Origin: Deltaproteobacteria bacterium
GTDB taxonomy: Bacteria > Desulfobacterota > Anaeroferrophillalia > Anaeroferrophillales > Tharpellaceae
NCBI GenBank assembly: GCA_030633185.1
Contig: DAOVTG010000002.1
Coordinates: forward strand, 1 to 42,236
DNA length: 42,236 nucleotides
Direction: 5' to 3'
In this document: one piece after another, positions 31,175 to 39,565 of the stretch
How positions within the stretch are numbered: position 1 is the stretch's first letter
Layout: each line of letters starts with the position of its first letter
The notes under the pieces: model-generated
Databases searched by the model: none
What the model was told of the DNA's origin: nothing
Seen by the model: the letters and a program-made list of their open reading frames with translations, nothing else
Translations under genes and position numbers: made by a program

Positions 31175-32726
31175 GAGTTTGAAAAAGCGATCTGCGGCTC
31201 TGATTATCCTTGATGGTTGGGGGCTGGCTGATGTGGGTCCCGGCAATGCGATAGCTATGGCCCGAACCCCGGTTTTTGACAAGCTGCTTAAAGAATGTCC
31301 CTGGACGACTTTGGGGGCCAGTGCTCTTGATGTCGGTCTGCCGGCCGGTCAGATGGGTAACTCCGAGGTCGGTCACACCAATATCGGGGCTGGTCGCATT
31401 GTTTATCAGGATTTGACCCGGATCAGCCGGGCGATTGAGGATGGTTCGCTGGCTGAAAATGAAGCTTTGAAAAAAGCTTTTCTGGCCGCAGCCGGAAAAG
31501 GGCAGGCTTTACACCTGCTGGGCCTCTTGTCGGATGGTGGAGTGCATAGTCATCAGGATCATCTGGAGGCTCTTTTACGGTTGGCGGCACAGCATGGTCT
31601 TAAGCGAGTTTTTGTCCACGCCTTTCTCGATGGTCGGGATACTCCGCCGGCCTGCGGCATTACTTATGTGCGTCGTTTGCAAGCCTTTCTGGATGAGCTT
31701 GGTTGCGGCCGGATCGCCACCCTTGGCGGCCGTTTTTACGGAATGGATCGCGACCAGCGCTGGGAGCGGGTAGAGCGCCACTGGCGAACCCTGGTTCTTG
31801 GTGAGGGGGCACGGGTTCCCGAGGCTTCAGTTGCGCTTGAAAAGTCCTATGCGGCTCAAATCTACGATGAGTTTGTCGAACCCCTGATTATCACCAAAGA
31901 TAATGAAGAACTGCCCCTGATCAGGAGTGGTGACGGCATTATCTTTTTTAATTTTCGCAGTGATCGAGCCCGTGAAATCACCATGGCCCTGAACCAGGAT
32001 GATTTCAGCGGTTTTGAGCGGCCCTGTTTTCCCAAACCGGGTGCTTATGTCTGTATCTCCGAATATGATGCTAATTTTGATTTGCCGGTTGCCTTCCCCA
32101 CCCAAACCCTGCTCGATGGTTTAGGGCAGGTGATGGCCGATCGGGGCTTAAGCCAGTTACGGATTGCGGAGACCGAAAAGTACGCTCATGTTACCTTTTT
32201 TTTCAACGGCGGTCGTGAAGAGCCCTTCCCCGGAGAGGAGCGTTGTTTGGTTCCTTCCCCACGCGAGGTGAAAACCTATGATCTTAAACCTGAGATGAGT
32301 GCTGCTACCGTAGCTCAAGAGTTGATCTCGCGACTCAACAAAACCTCCTATGATCTTATTGTGTTGAACTTTGCCAATTGTGATATGGTTGGTCATACCG
32401 GAGTTCTGCGGTCAACCGTCAAAGCTTGCGAAACGGTTGACCGCTGTTTGGGACTGATTCTTGAAAAATTCAAAGAGCAAGGGATTTTTGCCTTGATCAC
32501 CGCAGATCATGGTAATGCTGAATTCCTGCTAGATGCTGAGGGAGAGACGGTTACGGCCCACTCAACCAATCCTGTGCCTTTGGTTCTTTTCGATCCAGAC
32601 GCTTGTGCTTACGGTCTTCGTAAAGGAGGAGTGCTGGCCGATATTGCTCCAACTCTGCTGCAGCTTTTAGGTATTGAAAAGCCGACGGCAATGACCGGCA
32701 GCAGTTTGTTGGTTGTCGATAACTAA
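31140..32726 (+). CDS. gpmI: Cofactor-independent phosphoglycerate mutase GpmI
   Basis: GpmI interconverts 3- and 2-phosphoglycerate in glycolysis and gluconeogenesis using two manganese ions. It has ALIILDGWGLAD, the catalytic serine in MGNSEVGHTNIGAGR, FLDGRDTPP, GRFYGMDRDQRWER, FNFRSDRAREIT, and the metal-binding ITADHGNAE near the C-terminus. The start is uncertain: ATG at 31140 overlaps lapB by 35 bp and gives 528 residues; TTG at 31167 or 31179 gives the more usual 515-519, but the AGGAG at 31173-31177 is only 1 bp from the last of these. Function is not in doubt. Confidence 0.95.
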   Translation: MIFPKESVPLSRSLKKRSAALIILDGWGLADVGPGNAIAMARTPVFDKLLKECPWTTLGASALDVGLPAGQMGNSEVGHTNIGAGRIVYQDLTRISRAIEDGSLAENEALKKAFLAAAGKGQALHLLGLLSDGGVHSHQDHLEALLRLAAQHGLKRVFVHAFLDGRDTPPACGITYVRRLQAFLDELGCGRIATLGGRFYGMDRDQRWERVERHWRTLVLGEGARVPEASVALEKSYAAQIYDEFVEPLIITKDNEELPLIRSGDGIIFFNFRSDRAREITMALNQDDFSGFERPCFPKPGAYVCISEYDANFDLPVAFPTQTLLDGLGQVMADRGLSQLRIAETEKYAHVTFFFNGGREEPFPGEERCLVPSPREVKTYDLKPEMSAATVAQELISRLNKTSYDLIVLNFANCDMVGHTGVLRSTVKACETVDRCLGLILEKFKEQGIFALITADHGNAEFLLDAEGETVTAHSTNPVPLVLFDPDACAYGLRKGGVLADIAPTLLQLLGIEKPTAMTGSSLLVVDN

Positions 32727-32730
32727 TTTT

Positions 32731-33432
32731 GTGTTTTCCTTTTCTACAGCCCTTCTTGATATCCTATTCCCGCGTCGATGTCTGGTTTGTTCCGTTTTTC
32801 TCTCCCATCCCTTAAGTTTTACAACCAATAATCAACCTCTTGAAAAATATCTTTGTGTTTCCTGTCGGCAGCTTCTACAGGCTTCTGAATCAAGTAGTGA
32901 TGCGATCCGGTTGGTTGGTGTCGAGAGGGTTTTCTCCGGTTATCTCTATTCGGGTCTTTTTGAAAAAATCATTCCGGCCTGGAAATATCATAGTCGGCAC
33001 GAATTTTTTCCGCTGGTCAAGGTTTTGTTGGATTTGGCATTGTCCCGCCGGGAAATTTCAGGGCCGGCTACCGATTTGGTTATAGCGATACCTCTGTCCA
33101 GGTCGGCCTTTCGTAAGCGAGGGTTCAACCAGGCCTTCTTCATCGCCTCGTACTGCGCTGCATTTTTCAAACAGCCTCTGGGTCGTACCCTCCTTATCAA
33201 AAGTATCGATACCCCGCAACAGGCATCTTTGAATCGTCGGGCTCGGGCCTTCAACCTGGGGCTGGATACTTTTCAGGTTCCGGAGCCCCAAAAGATAGCC
33301 GGCAGAAATATTTTGTTGTGTGATGATGTTCTGACCACCGGGGCGACCTTGAGTACCGCCGCCGGCGCTCTTAAAAATGCGGGTGCGGCCTCAGTCACGG
33401 CCCTGACACTGGCTCGAGTACATCAAACTTGA
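32731..33432 (+). CDS. comF: ComF family phosphoribosyltransferase-like protein
   Basis: A ComF-type protein of about 233 residues; in naturally competent bacteria ComF acts in DNA uptake, elsewhere its role is unclear. After a short leader LLDILFPRRCLVC come the zinc-ribbon cysteines (CLVC and CVSC), the GVERVFSGYLYSGLFEKIIPAWKYHSRHEF segment (shown in part), IPLSRSAFRKRGFNQAF, and the PRPP-binding motif ILLCDDVLTTGATLSTAAGAL (in part). Start is uncertain: GTG at 32731 gives the family-like N-terminus, while TTG at 32713 would overlap gpmI by 14 bp. Neither has a clear ribosome binding site. Confidence 0.87.
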   Translation: MFSFSTALLDILFPRRCLVCSVFLSHPLSFTTNNQPLEKYLCVSCRQLLQASESSSDAIRLVGVERVFSGYLYSGLFEKIIPAWKYHSRHEFFPLVKVLLDLALSRREISGPATDLVIAIPLSRSAFRKRGFNQAFFIASYCAAFFKQPLGRTLLIKSIDTPQQASLNRRARAFNLGLDTFQVPEPQKIAGRNILLCDDVLTTGATLSTAAGALKNAGAASVTALTLARVHQT

Positions 33433-33530
33433 TTCTTAGTGACTTTTAACTTCAAAAAGATGCTGGTCAGTGGTAGTACATTGGAATAGTTACAAAAGAT
33501 AGGTTTTGCCGTGGGAGGCGGGATTGTTTT

Positions 33531-36500
33531 ATGCGTAATTGGGGCTGGCGCTTTATTTCCAAAATCGGGGCTTTGGCTCTGTTGGGCTTTTTTTTATTGC
33601 TCATCAGTCTGCCGAATCTGATTGATCTGGAAAATTTCCGGCCGCAGTTGGTTGAATATCTGCAATCAAGGATCTCGGGGGAGGTCGCAGTCGGCAAGTT
33701 GAAATTGACTTTTCAGCATGGTCCGGGGGTTCGTGTTGACGGCATACGACTGCTTGATAAATCCGGAGAGCAGCAAATTTCAGTGGCAACGGCGATTGTT
33801 AATTTTGATTTGCGTCGTTTATTTCAGTGCCGTCTTCATCTGTGTCGGGTGACTCTGGTTCAACCCCGGGTTATAGTGCAGGTTGATGCAGTCAGGTCGC
33901 CAATCTCCGGTTTTTTGCGTTCCAGGATAATTACAAATCCTGAGACCAAGGCTGAAGCCGCTAAAGATCTCCCGGATCGATTTACGGATCCTCAAAATAG
34001 AGAGGTTAGACAAAAAGAATCCGTTGGTTTTTTAAAGGCCTGGCGTTTTGATGCCAATGTCAGTCAAGCTCTGGTCGAGATAATTGACGGATCGGTGGTT
34101 TATACTGATCGCTGTTTCGTGACCTCACCGGTCATTACTCATCTGGAAAATCTTAATGTATTCCTGAAATGGCGCAAGTCCGGGGCTCCGGCTGAATTTA
34201 CCCTGGCGGCTCGGGTCGTTGATGAAAAAGGTGATGGCTCTTTGAAAATTGAGGGGAGTTTGTCGGCTTTGCAGTGGCCGCTCAGGCCTGGTGAGATGTT
34301 TCTTGATTGTCAGGTTGATGCCGAGAATCTGAACGGGGGAAACTATTTTCCCTACTATCAGAAATATGTGCCGATGCGATTTATCGGAGGCCGGGTCGAT
34401 ATTGATTCGACTTATAAGGGTACTCTGATGGGGTTGTTCAGATCGTATGGCCGTATCGAGCTGCATCAGGCCGAACTTGACTACCAGCAGGTTTTTAGTC
34501 AGAAGCTGAAATTCAAGAGTTTTTCGGCTGAGTATGATTTTCGCCTGGCTGATAGTTATAATACGATTGAGACGTTAAAGTGTGCGATTGATGCCGATGG
34601 TTTAAAACTTAAAGGGCACTGTTTGCAGTATGAAGCCCGGCGCGGTATCGATGGTACGATTGAGGCCGGAGTTGAAAGCTCTGAATTCGATCCATGGGCG
34701 ATTTCCCATCTCCTGCCCTGGAAGATTATGCCTGAAAAAATGAGGAGTTACTATCAATCCCTGCAAAAAGGGGGGCGCTGCGTTGTTGATAAGAGCTATC
34801 TCAAAGGAGATTACCGGAAGATTGTCAAGTTGGCCGATGAAAATCCTCCGCCGGGGATTGTTGGTGGCCTGATCAAAGGAAAAAATCTGGTTTTCAATAT
34901 TTTTGATAATGTGCCGCCTCTGGCGGTCGGGGCCGGGACTGTAACCCTTAATAGTGACTCCCTCAAGATCACCGATCTAGATTTTGCCTGGGGTGGTCTT
35001 TCAGGGGCGGCGGTGAGTCTCTCTTTGTTAAAGCTCTACCACGATCCGCAAATCGAGGTTGCCGGACATCTTGATCTTGATCTTGAACGCTTGCAATTAT
35101 CCCTGGAGAGATTTTTTCAAAATAGTTCTGAATCTCCTCTCAGTGAGCCCCTGCCAGTGATTTTTTCGGGTGGCTCACTGCTCGGAGATCTGGCTTTACA
35201 GGGTCCTCTTTTACGGCTTTCCGAAATTACCTGGGGCGGGATTTTCAAGGGTCGTGAACTCGCCCTCGAGTTTCCCGGGCAACCTTTGGCGATTACTCAA
35301 GGAGAGGGTTCATTCGTCTTGGCTAATGACCGGTTTATGATAGAAAATGCGACTTGTAATTTGGCTTCTCTGCCCTTAACTCTACAAGGTTTTCTGCCCG
35401 GACCGGCCGTCTGGTGCGATGCCGATGAGGATCGGGATTTAGCGTTTGAGCTTGCCGTTCGCGGTCGGGAATTTGCTCCCGAACATCTTGACCTTTTGTT
35501 GGGGGAGCAGTTTTTCGTCGGCGGGGTAAGGCTCGGGCCATCGCCGGTAGAGCTCCATCTAAGCGGTGATCTAAAATGTTTTTCCGACCTGCAGCTAGAG
35601 GGCGCCCTGCATCTGGACTGGGGTGAGGTTGAACTGCCTTTTATGGATCGACCTTTTGCGAGGCTTAATTGTCTGGCTGATTTTGATCGGGAGAGTCTGG
35701 ATTTTAAACGCCTGTTTCTTAGACGGGGTGATTCCGATCTTACTTTCAAGGGCTGCTTGACCAAGGATGAAGAGGGGTTGGGTTATACACTGGACGGAGA
35801 GGTTGCCGGCACCCGTCTTCTGATTGATGATCTCCTGCCTTTGACAAAAACGGTTCCTGGTAAAAAAAATGTTACCGAACTGGCGCCCCAGGCGGCATCG
35901 GCTGGCGGCGAATTTGCTAAGGAGTCGGAAACTCCGGAGTCTCCAGCTCTAAAAGTTAAGCTTGAAGGTGTCTTTAAAGAGTTGCTGTTGCCGGCCGGTA
36001 GTGAGGTCGAGGGTTCTCCTGCCCGGAGAGCTTCCTGGCACTTTCTCAATGATTTCAGATTCTCTTTTTTAAGTGATTCGGAAGCCTTGGTCAAGATTGA
36101 GGAGTGTCGCTGGCGTTGGGGTGAGCAGAGATCACAAATCAGCATTTTGGGCCAGTTACAATTTCTTGAAGGGTTGCATGGTGAACTTGAAATTGAGGTT
36201 CAAGACCTTGATCTTGACGCTCTGTTTAATCACCGGGAATCGGCGCTTGGAAATGAAGTCGAAGATGAGGAGACCCAATCCGGCGGGCATCAAGGTGACA
36301 GGGTTAAAGCGGTTCTGCTTGATGAACTGGTTGAGGTGGTTAAAGAAGATTGGGTTGATGATCTGTTATCTAAGAAAAAAATATTGGCTCGCAACCATTT
36401 GCATGTCAGTGTTCGAGCCCAACGCCTGGGTTGGCAACATATGACACTTGATGAAATTGAGTGTGACTGTTTACTTGATGTTTCAGGAATCAATCTCAAA

Positions 36501-37286
36501 AGAATTGTTGCTCGCAGTTTCGGGGGAGAGCTTGAGGCCTCGGCTCAATGGCGTTATGCGGATGATTTTTTTGTGGTTGGATTCGAATTGAGTGAGATCA
36601 ATTTTGAAACCTTCAATGATTACCTGAAAAATCCCGATCGAGGTCTGCCAATGCGGGGCGGTCGCGGTTCTTTAACTCTCGATCTTGACTGGCAGGGAAG
36701 ATCCTTGAAAAGTTGGAAAGAGAGTCTGGATGGTCAACTCGATTTTGATTTTCATGAGGGTCGCATGAAAAAATTTACCCTGGTGGCCAATATCTGTTCC
36801 CTGCTTAATCTATCCCAGTATGCGGCTCTACGGCTGCCTAAAATAAGCGTTGATAAAGGGGTTCCCTACCAGACGCTTTCGGGTCAAGGGACAATTGTCA
36901 ACGGGGTTCTGGAGGTCGAAGAATTTGCCTTGCGGGGATCCTCTTTCAATCTTTTGAGCAGCGGTTTGATCTCTCTGGTCGATGATCGGGTTGATCTTGA
37001 GATCGGGATCCAGCCGTTACAGACGGTTGATAAACTGCTTGCCAGGATTCCGGTGGTCGGCTATATCATGACCGGCGACCAAAAGACCTTTGTCGTAATC
37101 CCGATGACGGTCCGGGGGCCCTTCGATGACATCAAGATTAAGACGCAGACGGTTTCCGGATTGGGTAAGAAAGCCGGAGGTATGATCCAGAGGTTTTTTA
37201 AGACTCCGATAAGATTGTTGCGGATGCCGGGGAAATTGATAGATAAGATAGGGGCCGGAGATACCCCTGAAACAGATGAAAAATAG
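33531..37286 (+). CDS. Large AsmA-like (YhdP/TamB-type) envelope protein
   Basis: A 1251-residue protein with one N-terminal membrane segment (about 12-30) followed by NLIDLENFRPQLVEYLQSRISGEVAVGKL, the typical AsmA opening (shown in part). The remainder is beta-rich and periplasmic. The C-terminal part GRGSLTLDLDWQGRSLKSW, then LDGQLDFDFHEGRMKKF and LSSGLISLVDDRVDLEIGIQPL, matches the end of YhdP-like proteins, ending in a basic amphipathic tail. Such proteins form long grooves thought to carry phospholipid between inner and outer membranes. A GGGAGG site lies about 12 bp upstream of the ATG. It is followed by a small zinc-ribbon gene. Confidence 0.82.
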   Translation: MRNWGWRFISKIGALALLGFFLLLISLPNLIDLENFRPQLVEYLQSRISGEVAVGKLKLTFQHGPGVRVDGIRLLDKSGEQQISVATAIVNFDLRRLFQCRLHLCRVTLVQPRVIVQVDAVRSPISGFLRSRIITNPETKAEAAKDLPDRFTDPQNREVRQKESVGFLKAWRFDANVSQALVEIIDGSVVYTDRCFVTSPVITHLENLNVFLKWRKSGAPAEFTLAARVVDEKGDGSLKIEGSLSALQWPLRPGEMFLDCQVDAENLNGGNYFPYYQKYVPMRFIGGRVDIDSTYKGTLMGLFRSYGRIELHQAELDYQQVFSQKLKFKSFSAEYDFRLADSYNTIETLKCAIDADGLKLKGHCLQYEARRGIDGTIEAGVESSEFDPWAISHLLPWKIMPEKMRSYYQSLQKGGRCVVDKSYLKGDYRKIVKLADENPPPGIVGGLIKGKNLVFNIFDNVPPLAVGAGTVTLNSDSLKITDLDFAWGGLSGAAVSLSLLKLYHDPQIEVAGHLDLDLERLQLSLERFFQNSSESPLSEPLPVIFSGGSLLGDLALQGPLLRLSEITWGGIFKGRELALEFPGQPLAITQGEGSFVLANDRFMIENATCNLASLPLTLQGFLPGPAVWCDADEDRDLAFELAVRGREFAPEHLDLLLGEQFFVGGVRLGPSPVELHLSGDLKCFSDLQLEGALHLDWGEVELPFMDRPFARLNCLADFDRESLDFKRLFLRRGDSDLTFKGCLTKDEEGLGYTLDGEVAGTRLLIDDLLPLTKTVPGKKNVTELAPQAASAGGEFAKESETPESPALKVKLEGVFKELLLPAGSEVEGSPARRASWHFLNDFRFSFLSDSEALVKIEECRWRWGEQRSQISILGQLQFLEGLHGELEIEVQDLDLDALFNHRESALGNEVEDEETQSGGHQGDRVKAVLLDELVEVVKEDWVDDLLSKKKILARNHLHVSVRAQRLGWQHMTLDEIECDCLLDVSGINLKRIVARSFGGELEASAQWRYADDFFVVGFELSEINFETFNDYLKNPDRGLPMRGGRGSLTLDLDWQGRSLKSWKESLDGQLDFDFHEGRMKKFTLVANICSLLNLSQYAALRLPKISVDKGVPYQTLSGQGTIVNGVLEVEEFALRGSSFNLLSSGLISLVDDRVDLEIGIQPLQTVDKLLARIPVVGYIMTGDQKTFVVIPMTVRGPFDDIKIKTQTVSGLGKKAGGMIQRFFKTPIRLLRMPGKLIDKIGAGDTPETDEK

Positions 37287-37295
37287 GTTGATTAA

Positions 37296-37556
37296 GTGTT
37301 TAGATTCTTATTGTGGATAGGCTTGGGTTATCTTTTTTTTCGCCTTTTTAGAAGACGACCGGCAGTTGATAATCAGGCTGGTGACGCCCGGTCGGCCGGT
37401 GCAAAAAGAGCCTCACCGGCCTCAGGGCATGGTGAAAAGATGGTTAAATGTGCAGTGTGCGGCCTTTATGTTCCGGAAAATGAAGCTCTTGCCGGAGGTT
37501 GGCGCGATTCTGGGCGTTATTACTGCAGCTCTGAGTGCCAGCAACGAGGGGTTTGA
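37296..37556 (+). CDS. Small PP0621-family zinc-ribbon membrane protein
   Basis: An 86-residue protein with a hydrophobic N-terminus (about 1-18, possible membrane anchor), a basic variable linker, and a C-terminal VKCAVCGLYVPENEAL...YYCSSECQ ribbon with cysteines near 52, 55, 77 and 81. This agrees with the PP0621 family of unknown function. It begins with GTG nine bases after the AsmA-like gene, probably in the same transcript, and is followed by a palindromic repeat. Confidence 0.7.
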   Translation: MFRFLLWIGLGYLFFRLFRRRPAVDNQAGDARSAGAKRASPASGHGEKMVKCAVCGLYVPENEALAGGWRDSGRYYCSSECQQRGV

Positions 37557-37560
37557 TCTG

Positions 37561-37684
37561 TCTTGGTTGGGGTCATTTGTTGACACTTGGCGGCCGTGAG
37601 ATTTGCGTAAAATCAAAGTTTTATCCCGCCATTTGTCAAGATGTGACCCCATTAGTGAGGGCGAAGCAAAATTTAAAGTTATCC
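37561..37684. repeat. 124-bp palindromic intergenic repeat, copy 1
   Basis: Arms GGGGTCATTTGTTGACACTT and the facing AAGATGTGACCCC side pair imperfectly (about 20 of 25 positions over the GGGGTCA...GGCGG arms), followed by the tail AGTGAGGGCGAAGCAAA. The sequence aligns without gaps to 41501-41624 with about 11 differences in 124 positions. It sits just after the stop codon of the small zinc-ribbon gene and before the convergent cooC gene, and could help end transcription. Confidence 0.8.
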
Positions 37685-37699
37685 TCTGTAACTTAGGGG

Positions 37700-38482
37700 T
37701 TAGGACGTTGTCAATTCGTTTTGCAAATTGGCGTAAATCTCTTTAACATTTTCAACCATTTTCGGGTTGACCTCGAAAGGGGCCTGATCTCGTCGGTCGG
37801 CGGCCACGATCTCCTGGTCATAATCGAGGAAACCCAGGACTTTGAGGCCCTCAAGATTATTGGTGATGAACTCCCGGTCACCGGGATTGCAGACCTTATT
37901 GCCGACGACAAAGACCTGATTGATGCCGAGGTCAGCCGCCAGTTTTTTAATTTGCCGGGCAGTCTGCAGACTGCGTGAACCGGGTTCGACGACGACGATA
38001 AAAGCATCAATCCCTTTGGTCGCTCCGCGTCCCAGATGTTCAAGGCCAGCTTCCATATCTAAAATAATGCTTTCATCCCGCTGCACGAGGATATGGCGCA
38101 GGAGAAATTTCAAGATGACGCTTTCGGGACAGTAGCAGCCACCGCCGCCCTCAGGAATGGTGCCGAGAACCAAAAGTTTCAGGTTCTCGCGATTCAGGCT
38201 GAAGCGTTCAGGGATATCGTCGACTTTAGGGTTGAGTTTGAACACGCCGCCGTAGGTTCCCTTTTGCGAGCCGGTGCGCTCCTGGATAAAGTCGGTCATC
38301 TCGGCAAATGGTGTAATTTTATTGACTTCATCAAGGCTGAAACCGAGGGCTGAAGCGAGATTGGCATCGGGGTCGGCATCAATGGCCAATACTTTATGCT
38401 CGCCTGAGGCGATGACGCGGGCCAGGGTTCCGGCTAACGTGGTTTTGCCGACCCCTCCCTTACCTGAAATTGCAATTTTCAT
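37700..38482 (-). CDS. cooC: CooC-type nickel-insertion ATPase
   Basis: CooC is a MinD-like ATPase that helps load nickel into carbon monoxide dehydrogenase. The 260-residue protein has the deviant Walker A SGKGGVGKTTLAG, AIDADPDANLASALG, and GGGCYCPES with cysteines at about 116 and 118, the C-x-C pair that binds metal at the CooC dimer interface. Switch region ILDMEAGLEHLGRG follows. No CODH or acetyl-CoA synthase gene is in this window, so the target lies elsewhere; the protein suggests a Wood-Ljungdahl or CO-using metabolism. The upstream gap holds repeats but no linked gene. Confidence 0.88.
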   Translation of the reverse strand: MKIAISGKGGVGKTTLAGTLARVIASGEHKVLAIDADPDANLASALGFSLDEVNKITPFAEMTDFIQERTGSQKGTYGGVFKLNPKVDDIPERFSLNRENLKLLVLGTIPEGGGGCYCPESVILKFLLRHILVQRDESIILDMEAGLEHLGRGATKGIDAFIVVVEPGSRSLQTARQIKKLAADLGINQVFVVGNKVCNPGDREFITNNLEGLKVLGFLDYDQEIVAADRRDQAPFEVNPKMVENVKEIYANLQNELTTS

Positions 38483-38683
38483 GAGCTGGATTCCTCTTTA
38501 AAATATTTTGATGGTCTCGCACCCCTAAGGACACTTCCTGCGGGGCGTAAAATTTAACTACCTCCGCAATGTATGATCTAGATTGAAAAAAATCAAGCCC
38601 GAATAGTAGTTAATATAGTTTTTGGGCTTCGGTTATGTTGGATCAGGAATGTTTTTTTAAGGCTCTTTCGCATTACTCTCAAG

Positions 38684-38732
38684 CGGGACATGACTGAAAA
38701 AATGGGTTTACCCATTTTGATGCCCTGTCCCG
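38684..38732. repeat. Nested palindrome in the 457-bp gap between cooC and the toxin-antitoxin pair
   Basis: CGGGACA at 38684-38690 faces TGTCCCG at 38726-38732, and within it AAAATGGGT at 38699-38707 faces ACCCATTTT at 38710-38718 around nearly the same centre. GCGAAGC follows soon after, as in the other repeats. The rest of the gap (38483-38939) holds an AT-rich stretch (38560-38660), short inverted bits at 38760-38800, the toxin-antitoxin promoter, and no convincing gene. Confidence 0.55.
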
Positions 38733-38862
38733 ATTGTGTCGAAAGCGAAGCGCTGTACGTTCATACGTCAGCCTCTTGACGGCTCTCACAAATCAAAGGC
38801 AAAGTTCGCCTCTAAAAAAGCAATCGACCCCATTGCCCATTGTTTTTGCGGTAAAAAATATC

Positions 38863-38891
38863 TTGACTCTAATCATTTTGGTGCCTATATT
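38863..38891 (+). promoter_or_regulatory. Promoter of the toxin-antitoxin operon with possible operator
   Basis: TTGACT and TATATT with a 17-bp spacer, ending 48 bp before the antitoxin ATG. The near-palindromes CCTATATTAGG and CTAATTTAG overlap and follow the -10 box and are candidate binding sites for the antitoxin. Confidence 0.55.
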
Positions 38892-38939
38892 AGGCCTCTA
38901 ATTTAGGGTCTAGATTTGGGGTGCCATAAAGGGGGTTGT

Positions 38940-39173
38940 ATGCAGCAGGCAAAATTCAGTGTAAGAGAGGTTCAAGTACATTTTTTAGATGATTTTAGAA
39001 CTTATGGGTTTAAGGACAAAAGTTCTATGCTCCGAAAAGCCATTGACAATTTCAAAAATATGTTAGAGCTTGAAAGCCTGAGAAAATCTGCTGATTTATA
39101 TTCTGATTTATATTCTGAAAATGATAATCTTAAAGAATTGACGGAAACTGCCATAACCGGGTGGCCCGAATGA
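38940..39173 (+). CDS. Probable antitoxin partner of the MazF-like toxin
   Basis: A 77-residue protein beginning KFSVREVQVHFLDDF, with FKDKSSMLRKAIDNFKNML as a predicted helical ribbon-helix-helix-like region, and a more acidic C-terminal half (LYSDLYSENDNLKELTET). I do not recognise the exact family; the call rests on size, the overlap with a clear MazF-type toxin gene, and the promoter with palindromes just upstream. The ATG at 38940 follows GGGGGTTGT; a start at 38916 would add eight unlikely residues. The gene is noticeably AT-richer than its neighbours, a hint of transfer. Confidence 0.7.
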   Translation: MQQAKFSVREVQVHFLDDFRTYGFKDKSSMLRKAIDNFKNMLELESLRKSADLYSDLYSENDNLKELTETAITGWPE

Positions 39174-39529
39174 CAACCTTGATAAGGGGGATGATTATTG
39201 ATGTAAATCTCGATCCCACACAAGGTTCAGAAACAGGTAAAGTCAGACCATGTATAATTGTGACCAACAATGTTTACAATCAAAGAGTTCCGGTTGTTCA
39301 GGTTGTTCCCATTACTGAATGGAGTGCCAAAAAAATACGGATAAAAACTAATGTTGAAATCGATTCTTCAAAAGATAATGGCCTATCAAAAAAATCTGTA
39401 GCGGATTGCTTGCAAACTCGGCCCATTGATCATCGTCATAGGATGGTAAAAATTCGTGGGAAATTGTCATCATCCAAGATAGAAGAAATAGATCAAGCTT
39501 TAAGGGTTGTTTTTGAGCTTGATTTGTAA
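39170..39529 (+). CDS. MazF/PemK-family endoribonuclease toxin
   Basis: MazF-type toxins cut single-stranded mRNA at short sequences and stop growth until neutralised. The 119-residue protein has RGMIIDVNLDPTQGSETGKVRPCIIVTNN (shown whole only as fragments: MIIDVNLDPTQGSETGKVRP), VVPIT near the middle, SVADCLQTRPIDHRH with the conserved QxRxID-like block, and a C-terminal helix IEEIDQALRVVFEL. ATG at 39170 overlaps the antitoxin stop by four bases (ATGA), the usual coupling; a GTG at 39161 is also in frame. It sits between cooC and radC with its own promoter, as expected for a mobile module. Confidence 0.9.
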   Translation: MTTLIRGMIIDVNLDPTQGSETGKVRPCIIVTNNVYNQRVPVVQVVPITEWSAKKIRIKTNVEIDSSKDNGLSKKSVADCLQTRPIDHRHRMVKIRGKLSSSKIEEIDQALRVVFELDL

Positions 39530-39565
39530 CGGGGTAAAAAGGGAACACAGTCTCCTGGGAAAAAG

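Noticed and set aside
35297..35764. 155-codon minus-strand frame inside the AsmA-like gene
   Set aside because: Antisense shadow rich in Ser, Arg and Pro with no motif; the plus-strand frame is a coherent long protein.
38637..38699. A 20-codon frame starting ATGTTGGATCAG in the cooC-antitoxin gap
   Set aside because: Too short, no ribosome binding site, and it runs into the palindrome; could be a gene remnant but nothing supports this.
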